Assembly: GCA_030490835.1 (NCBI GenBank)
Contig: CM059975.1
Span: forward strand, 33,202,133 to 33,266,132
Reading direction: 5' to 3'
Origin: Annona cherimola
Lineage: Eukaryota > Streptophyta > Magnoliopsida > Magnoliales > Annonaceae
DNA length: 64,000 nucleotides
The notes beneath the pieces were generated by a model that saw nothing but the letters and a program-made list of their open reading frames with translations, had not been told where the DNA came from and did not search any database. This document shows positions 56,786 to 64,000 of this stretch, one piece after another. Both the position numbers and the translations under genes were made by a program. Positions within the stretch are counted from its first letter, which is position 1; each line of letters starts with the position of its first letter.

Positions 56786-57770
56786 ATGTTATATTGACAA
56801 ATCCTAAGCCTTCAGTAAGTTGCAATTCATCATTCTTGTCATATGGTGCATGAAGAGAGATATTTCTCAAATCATTGGTGATGTGATGAGACGCTGAACC
56901 TTAGCTTAAGAGTTGGAATTACGAGACTAATAATGAGTCTTCGATGTGGAATGAGAATTGTTGAAACCTGATGAACTGTCCAAAAATGCAGCATTGCTAT
57001 TAGCAGATTAAAACTGATGAGGAGGTCTATTGTAATTACCTTGCCATTGATGATATGATGACTCAGCAGGAGGACACTTGCGAACATGGTTGATAGTGAT
57101 AGGAGAGGGATCGAAATTAGGGTCAATTTGCTTGAGATATAATTCATGAGCTAGCCGCTTGTCTTGAAGTTCGTCGAAGGAAATAACGGAGTCTCTGGCA
57201 TGGATTTCCGTTGCAATATCCCAAAACTCAGAGCTAATTCCACCCAGTACATAGACTACAAGATCAATATCATTGACCAGGCTACCACAGAGTGAAAGTT
57301 TTTCAGTGGTGGATTTGACTAGCCGAAGATACTCAACCACAGGATGTGAACCACATTTGCTGCGTGATAATTTTTTGCACAAGGATAGAATTCTAGTTGC
57401 AGATTTACGAGCAAATACAACTCGAAATTTTTTTCCATGCCTCCATTGAGGTTTTTGCATCTACAACGGTATTCATGATAGAGAAGGTGACTAAAGCGAT
57501 GATGGCGAGGAGAATCAACTGATCTTGACCTTTCCAGAATTCAAAATCTAGATTTGAAACTTGAAGACCATCTTTCTCAATAAATTGAGGTGGAAGTGCA
57601 ATGGAGCTAGTGACATAACCCATGAGATTGTGGCCTCGGAGAAAGGGTATGATTTAAGCTCACCATGCAGAATAGTTCTGTGTCATATGTTTGAGTGGGA
57701 GTCAAGCACCATTGATGGCAATGGGTGATTTACCAAAAGGAGTTATATTGCTTGGGTTGGATGAAGCCAT
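56786..57770 (-). pseudogene. Copia gag and protease start, broken
   Basis: ATG 57,770 opens MASSNPSNITPFGKS. IIPFLRGHNLMGYV, FEFWKGQDQLI and MEAWKK follow in shifted frames. The open part 57,460-57,008 has EYLRLVKSTTEKL, VVYVLGGISSEFWD and SFDELQDKRLAHE, the gag core of non-SIRE copia elements. Toward 56,800 GSASHHITNDLRNISLHAPY is the protease start, with the DSGA motif worn away. Confidence 0.85.
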
Positions 57771-57800
57771 GATGTGTAGGGGAAAGAAAATTGAAAAAAT

Positions 57801-57820
57801 GGATCAATGCTCTGATACCA
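57801..57820 (-). other. tRNA-Met-type primer-binding site
   Basis: TGGTATCAGAGCATTGATCC on the minus strand lies directly inside the LTR. Confidence 0.9.
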
Positions 57821-58890
57821 TGATAGAGAAATAACGAAGAATAAATTTGGGAACTAAAAGCTACAATTACATTACTTCAATCACCAGTATAAATAAATAC
57901 AACAGAAGATTAGTTACACATGATCCTATAAACAAGAAAGTTTGAATTTGAACTAGCGTATCTAATTAGTTACAATGAAGAATATTTCAACGCTGAATGG
58001 GAAGAAGTTGGAGAAGCCTTAACATCACCATCATTGTCTATCCACTAACGTCTTTCCATGTCTATGATCTAAGAAGGGCTCCTGCTGATGACAATTACGA
58101 TTGAAAAAGTGTGTGGCTATATTTAAAGTGGGTGACGAGCTCACTACTGTTTAATTTGGGAGTGATAGATGCTGGATTTTCTCACTTACTGTACATTGAT
58201 GGGCTTTGCTTTTATAGCTGTTAAAATTAAATGGTGTCCACCAAATTAATGGAAGCTTGATTGGTTTGATGTTGTAAACCTTAATTTTTAATTGTTACGA
58301 AAGAAAGATTGGAGATGTCGCTTTTGGATTGAAATAGATGGGACCGAAGCTAATGGTGGTTGGATTTATATGGCTGGCTGAAAATAAGGAAGATGCAGGA
58401 GCAGTGATGAATTTTACCAAGCAGAGCTGCTAGTTTCTGATGGATTTTTCCCTCAGTTCCAGTGTTGCTGATGTTCTGATTAGATGGCCAGTGGTTCATC
58501 GGAGCTTGGATAGAAAAATAGAAGCAACAGAAGTGTTGATTTGTTCTACCAATTTGCAGTCTAAATTGCAGAGAGATGCATAGATAAATTTGGTTAGGTG
58601 CCGCTAACAATTTCGGTGGAAAGATGGCTGATGGTGGCTGGTTGAGATTTTTGCTATGGGGCAGACTTGACCAGATTTGTCTTGCAACGTTGAATGAAGA
58701 TGAATAGATTTCATGATTGCCCTATTAGATCATGAACTTGGTGGGGGGCTGGAGAAGATGCTACATAAAATGATTTGGTGGTATCGAACGTGGAATATGT
58801 GGTGTTGCTAGCTTTTGGTGGTTGGTTCGACTGGGCGGCAATGGTTGCTGAATTTAGAGAAGATGAAGCATAAGATTCGGTACTCCAACA
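57821..58890 (-). repeat. 5' LTR of the truncated copia
   Basis: It has TG...CA ends on both strands. The outer limit is inferred from TGTTGG; there is no second LTR in the window to confirm it. Frames inside are not genes. Confidence 0.72.
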
Positions 58891-58948
58891 GTACACAAAT
58901 TTTGGTGCTACACATACAATATATATACGAACTTAAAACATTAAATGT

Positions 58949-59118
58949 GTGTTTGGGAATTGATAAAACTTTTGAATGAAAAATTTTTGGTGTAAAAGTT
59001 TTTCAATAAGAAAAAATGGTATAATATAATAGGGTTAATAATGAGGAATCAAGAGATGTGAAGAAATTTTTTTAAGAAATTTATTCGAAAATTTTTAAGT
59101 GTAAAAAAACGCACCCAA
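58949..59118. mobile_element. Tourist-like MITE, shortened
   Basis: It starts TGTGTGTTTGGGAATTGATA and ends AAACGCACCC. The interior matches the left part of the 47,278 copy (AAAATGGTATAATATAATAG), but about 120 bp are missing. Confidence 0.75.
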
Positions 59119-59938
59119 AATTTACATGTAACCATTTGGCTAGCTAATTTAAACAGAACACTTTCATTCTTTTTATGTAATTTTATTTTTCTTTAAAGTA
59201 ATTAAAGTAATTATAATTAATGATTTTATCTCAAAGTATATAATAGCCACTTTATAACTCATATTCTATAATGTATCTGTAATCGTATGTACGTGTATGA
59301 TTTACCCAAATAAAGCATTTTATAAATTTTCCCAAATTAAATTAATAGGCTAATAAATATTATAATTTATTTTTGAGCATATTTAATGTCAGCATATGTA
59401 ATTTTATTTTATAGAAAAATAAATTGTCATCAAATTTCACAAATTCAAAAATTAATCTAGGATGACTTGTAACAAAATTAAAGATTTTAAGAAAAATACA
59501 GATTTTCATAAAAAAAAAATTCACATAAAACCTATATATAATGAGCTCTTTTATCATTAAAAGTATAATATCACTATAAAAATACATGAAAGTTTTTCAA
59601 CTTATCATACGCATATTGATGCAAATGGATCCTCTAACAGAGATGAGCATAAAGCTACTCTAACAGAGATGAGCATAAAGCTACTTAGGGTTATGCTCTA
59701 ATATTTAGAGGAGTGCTATTTCTTGGATAGTAAAAAGTAAGGATGTACGGTGAAGTTAGAATTTGAAGCATTTTGTTTTTACAAAGCCTTCAAATTATCA
59801 GATATTGGGATGAAACTATTATAATCTTTTTTAAAAATGTAGTCATAATAGCGTACGCTAAAGATCTTAAATATCATGAAAGGATAAAGCATTTAAACAC
59901 GTCTTTTCTTCATACGAAACATTAAGAAAGGTCAAATG
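59119..59938. other. AT-rich intergenic stretch
   Basis: A direct repeat of CTCTAACAGAGATGAGCATA lies at about 59,632 and 59,657. There is no gene. Confidence 0.45.
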
Positions 59939-60806
59939 TGTGGTCAACTCAACTAAGAAAATTAAGGCAATATATATTTTGATGATTAACAACCCAATTT
60001 TGAGTATTAAAAATTACTAACATATTGGTGAAGTAGTTTCAAGATAGAAAATTAAATTGTTGAAGCATAGAAGACCAAGTTTCAAAGTCAAGTCAACTTA
60101 GACAAGCGACTTGGATCAAGTCTGTACCCAAGTTGACCTCAAACTGTGATTTAGGATGAGGGAATGCAAGTCTTAAAATACAGGAAAGTCAAGTCACACA
60201 ATCAAGTCGACTCCACCAGCAACTTGGGAGAAATCGATAATCAAGTTGACTTAGGGAGTTGCATAAACCACCTGACTTAAAGTTGACCCAGAGTTGACTC
60301 CACCTTGCGACTTGAGTCAAGTCGAAGACTGAGTCGACTCAAAATCCTGACCTGCATTCATGAAGAGTCAAGCAATATTTCAAGTGCTAAGTACCAAATG
60401 TTAAGTCGCATACCCAAGCTGACTCGGCCTAGCGACTTGGATGAAGTCCAAGATCAAGTCGACTCAAATCAAGGACTTGGAAGAATGAAAGCAAAGAAAC
60501 ATAAGTCATGGCGTTTCAAGTTTCAAGCGAGAAGTGAAGTCACACAACTAAGTTGACTTCATCAGTGACTTAAGCAAAGTTCCGCAGTTAAGTCGACTCG
60601 AGGGTCGCATAAATTCTCTAACTGAAAATTAAACGTGCGAAGTCACACCCAAAGTTAACTCCATATACGACTTGAGTTAAGTTGAAGACTAAGCCGACTC
60701 AAGATAAAACTCCAAGAGCACTACATTATAGAGGAGAACTTAAGAAGTTGAAAAGCCTCGATTGAATTTGCACCCCAAGTTGTGTGCGACTTATAGATCA
60801 TATACT
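59939..60806 (+). repeat. Left part of an SIRE-like LTR
   Basis: It starts near TGTGGTCAACTC, with TTTTGATGATTAAC at the same place as in the other LTRs, and runs through many CAAGTCGCA and GTCGACTC modules. It stops where another LTR begins. Confidence 0.72.
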
Positions 60807-62082
60807 TGCTTTAAGAAAGATTAATTTGATTTTGATGATTAACAAATAATCGAAATATCATTAAAAAGAATCAAATGAATACGTGTAAGTGTATTCAGGT
60901 ATTTTGTCTCCAATTATATGTATGAAAATGAAAATGTAAAATAATTTAAGTTTCAAGAGCTCAAGACCATATATAGCAAGTTCAGTAAAGTAAAGTCTCA
61001 GCCCAAGTCGAATTCACTTGCTATTTGGGTGAAGTTATATAGCCAAGTCAACTTTGCCTACAACTTTGAACAAACAGCAAAGTAAAGTCTCAGCCCAATT
61101 TGACTTCACTTGCGACTTAGGTGAAATCTCAACCAAAATCGACTTTGTCTGCAACTTCGAAGGCAAAATTTTGATCAACAAGTGAACGATAAGTTCTAGC
61201 CAAAGCAGAGTCACAACCCAAGTAGGCTTCATTTATCCCAAGTCGATTTCACTCATCCCAAGTCGACTCCACTTGCGACTTCATCCTACAACGGTCAAAA
61301 ATTCGAACGTTGGAGCATGGAATGCACGCCAATCACCATTGCAATGACTAGAACTTCTTCTCCTTTATAAATATCATTGAAGTATGAATGTGAAGAGAGG
61401 GGAAAACATAAAATGAGCTTACACCTTCTATTATTCAAGAGTATTGAAATTATTTGAATAACTATTGAAGCTTCAAGTGCTACTACTTCAAGTGAGCTTA
61501 CAAGATCATCTTCTTAACATAACAAGGAGCTTCCCAGCAGATTAATTACACGTAGTAAAGTGTAAATTTTCTTTTATCTATTTCATTTTGGGTTATTACC
61601 TTGGATTGGTGTTGGAGACTAAATTTAAGAAGAAGCATAACAGAGGGTTGGTTTGAGTTTGTCTAAATAACGGGTTTTGCTTGATTGGTTTGAGTTTGTC
61701 TTACCAATGGATTAGACTTAGTTGGTTGGAGTTGGTTTCACCAATAAGTGATTATTGTATATGTCTCTTAGAGCTAGAATCTAGAAGAGAGAGAGTGATC
61801 TAAATTATATTGAATATATAATAGTGGAACCCAAGGTACAACGGGTGTACAGTTGGAAGAGTAGAGTAGGAAAGGTTGCTAGAACCATTATATATTATTG
61901 TCTCTTGTGTGGTTTGATTGCTTGCATTTTATATTCTATTTGCACCCTCTCATTCTATCTCTTAGCACATTTCAACAAGGGGATTAAACTCACAGGGGTT
62001 AAGTTTTAATTTGCCAAATAATTTTTCAAAAATCCAATTCACCCCTTCCCTTTTGAGTTTTGCCACAAACTCAGAACTAACA
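60807..62082 (+). repeat. SIRE-like LTR, complete in outline but diverged
   Basis: TTTGATGATTAACAAATAATCG follows the start. AAGTCGAC modules, a CGTTGG.GCATGGAATGC block, GGAACCCAAGGTACAACGGG and an end CTCAGAACTAACA correspond to the solo LTR at 6,732. Matching 5-bp flanks are not visible. Confidence 0.75.
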
Positions 62083-62837
62083 TAATTTGGGTGAAGTCAT
62101 GGCCGAAGCCGACTCCATCCGCGACTTGCACTGTAACGGTCGAAAAAATTTGAATGTTGGTACATTTAATGCACACCACCTACCTCGTAACGTTCAAATT
62201 TACTCCTTTATTATTTAAGGCTCGTCAAATGAAATAAGCAAGGTTAACTAAAGCATTCATTAAGTCTTCACCTTCCAACTTATAAGCATTCAAGTAATAA
62301 TTAAGTGCTCTAGAAGAATAATTGTGCTAATCATTGCAAGTGCTGAAGTTTTTCATCAATCTCGAGCTCTACAGGTTCCTCTCTGCGCTGAAATTTTCTC
62401 TACATAATCTGCAAAGTGTAGAATCTTCTTCTAATCTATTCCCTTGTAATTCTACTTGGTTTGGTGTTGGAGACCAAAGCTAAGTAAAAATAAGTAGTGT
62501 GTAGTTGGAGTGTGACTTACCGCCTACTTGTATTATTTTTAAAAAGGACCCCTTAGAGCTAGAATCTAGAAGAAAGCAAGGGCTTTTGCTATAATCTTGT
62601 TGATATAGTAGAACCCAAGATAGGGTGTACTATTGAAAGAGTGAAGTAGAGAGGGTTGTCCTAACTACTATAATTTCGTGTGTCTACTATTATTATTTGC
62701 TTGCTTTTCTATTATCTATGTTTTTATTTAAGGGGACTTAATTCACAAGGGGTTAAGCTCAATACACCGAAAGAAATTTAAAAAAGCCCTATTCACCCCT
62801 CCCCTCTTGAGCTTTGCCACAAACTCGGGACCAATAA
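62083..62837 (+). repeat. Right part of an SIRE-like LTR
   Basis: It begins within the AAGTCG module zone and continues to CTCGGGACCAATA, the same end as the inner end of the 20,412 LTR. With 59,939-60,806 it may be one LTR split by the LTR between them. Confidence 0.72.
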
Positions 62838-64000
62838 AATGATCCTAAAGCATATCTCAACAATTAAGATAGTTGCAGATCCATTAATAGTCTATTAATA
62901 GAGATTTATTTCAAAAGCAAGTAAGAAGTTTAGGATTATGCAAGATTTGATTAGCATTGTATCTTATGCATTAATGAGATAAGTTTTCATTTTTCAATTG
63001 TGTAATTATTTAATAATACATATATTTCTTAATTTATCACTAAGCATGAGGTCAACTTACTTATACAAGTGATTGTCCTAACACTAAGAGCGGGTAGGAT
63101 GAAATATAATGATTGCTAGGTACCATGCAATAATGATCTCCTTAGCATTTAGTTAACAAATAAGGATTTTCTTATGTATCTATCGCCTTAGTGTGTGAAG
63201 CTAAAATGAGATCAAAAGTTTAGTTAAACTTGGAGAAAGCATGTCTCCATTTAGCCTATTCGAATCGAATGTAAAATTCATTTGTTGAATATAACATTGG
63301 TGCTATAGAGAAATATTCGTTTTACATTTATTTATTATTAGAGTATGATGAAGTAAGTAGGAGCTCCATCATAACATACATTTCATACTGTACATACTGT
63401 AAGATGATCATAATGAGGGAGTGATTGAATGAATCCCTGCTTCATCATTACAGAAATCTTATGGGTTATTAATCCTAAACAATACCATTTGAGATTAAGA
63501 ATTATATAATGAAGTTGAAACTTGATATTGCTACTTTCGCATGTTTTTCTGTGGTCACAAAAGATATGATTAATAAGTCATAACTAAGTAAGTAGTCATG
63601 CTTAGGTGAATTCATATGAGTTTCTATGGACAAGCATTTAATATCACAATAAAAATTATCTCATTGCCTGGGCTATTACGTCAATTAGAGTATTGATGTA
63701 ATAATGAATAAAGGGGTTTAATATTGCTTTGAAAGGGGGGATTACAGGTGTTAGATCTAATGTGGTTAAATGATTTTAGGTATTAATGAGATTTAAAGTA
63801 ACTATGTATATTAGCATAAGGATGACTTAATATAAAATTCTTCTATAGTATTTGTTCTTCTTATGGAGTTGCTTGTTTCATTATCTTGTAAAAGAGAATG
63901 TTCAAATAAAATTAGTAAGTAAAATCTAATGTTCTACATGAACGAGTGAGATACATAGCAAAACATCGTACATTTACTAGTTAATTAGTTAAGGATTGAT
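62838..64000. other. AT-rich end of window, no gene recognised
   Basis: There is no long open frame, inverted repeat or retroelement motif that I can identify. It could be internal or LTR sequence of another retroelement. Confidence 0.35.

Larger units (their letters stand above)
56786..58890 (-). mobile_element. Truncated Ty1/copia element: 5' LTR, primer site, gag, start of protease
   Basis: On the minus strand an LTR (TGTTGGAGTACC... to CTCTATCA) is followed at once by TGGTATCAGAGCATTGATCC, then gag and the first part of the protease. The element stops near 56,786; integrase, RT and 3' LTR are missing. GTACA at 58,891 would be the target duplication. The LTR is about 1.07 kb and unlike the SIRE-like family. 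Confidence 0.82.

Noticed and set aside
58350..58896. Two minus-strand frames of 60-86 codons
   Set aside because: They fall within the copia LTR and carry no domain.

Overview
This window reads as nuclear DNA of a flowering plant. It is AT-rich, packed with nested plant-type retrotransposons and small inverted-repeat DNA elements, and has few host genes, some with GT-AG introns. I could not identify the species. All identities and family names come from reading motifs by eye; no database was searched.

1-29,315: one very large Ty3/gypsy element on the minus strand. Its dual RNase H (a second RNase H-like region after the usual one) and its size point to the Tat lineage. The 3' LTR is cut by the window start (1-462). 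The 5' LTR (27,173-29,315), primer site, gag, protease, RT, RNase H and integrase are all recognisable but decayed. Between pol and the 3' LTR it carries an extra plus-strand (antisense) gene of the plant mobile domain type, with an intron, and a sense-strand fragment of organellar polynucleotide phosphorylase. Three later insertions sit inside it: a hAT-like element (4,694-6,278), a solo copia LTR (6,732-8,355) splitting the antisense gene, and an 8.8 kb SIRE-like copia element (13,308-22,085, exact 5-bp target duplication GTAAC). The copia LTRs are filled with degenerate modules around a palindromic AAGTCGACTT core.

29,316-48,500: the more gene-like part. It holds a remnant LINE-type RNase H interrupted by a hAT MITE, a three-exon plant gene of unknown function with an in-frame 66-residue internal duplication (32,647-34,077, 3' end not found), a possible gene piece with a lysine-rich tail (37,670-38,412), and a small intronless gene for a basic 114-residue protein (48,107-48,451). 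Between them lie many MITEs (Tourist-like, MULE-like and others), one nested inside another, and a 2.6 kb hAT-like element carrying a piece of a three-repeat MYB gene with a splice acceptor (42,181-44,759).

48,500-64,000: a 1.06 kb MULE-like element with long terminal inverted repeats and an exact 9-bp duplication (49,180-50,241), a tRNA-related SINE abutting a third, damaged hAT-like copy, a copia RT fragment, the 5' part of a second copia element (gag, primer site, LTR; 56,786-58,890), and a cluster of LTR pieces of the SIRE-like family (59,939-62,837). The last 1.2 kb holds nothing I recognise.
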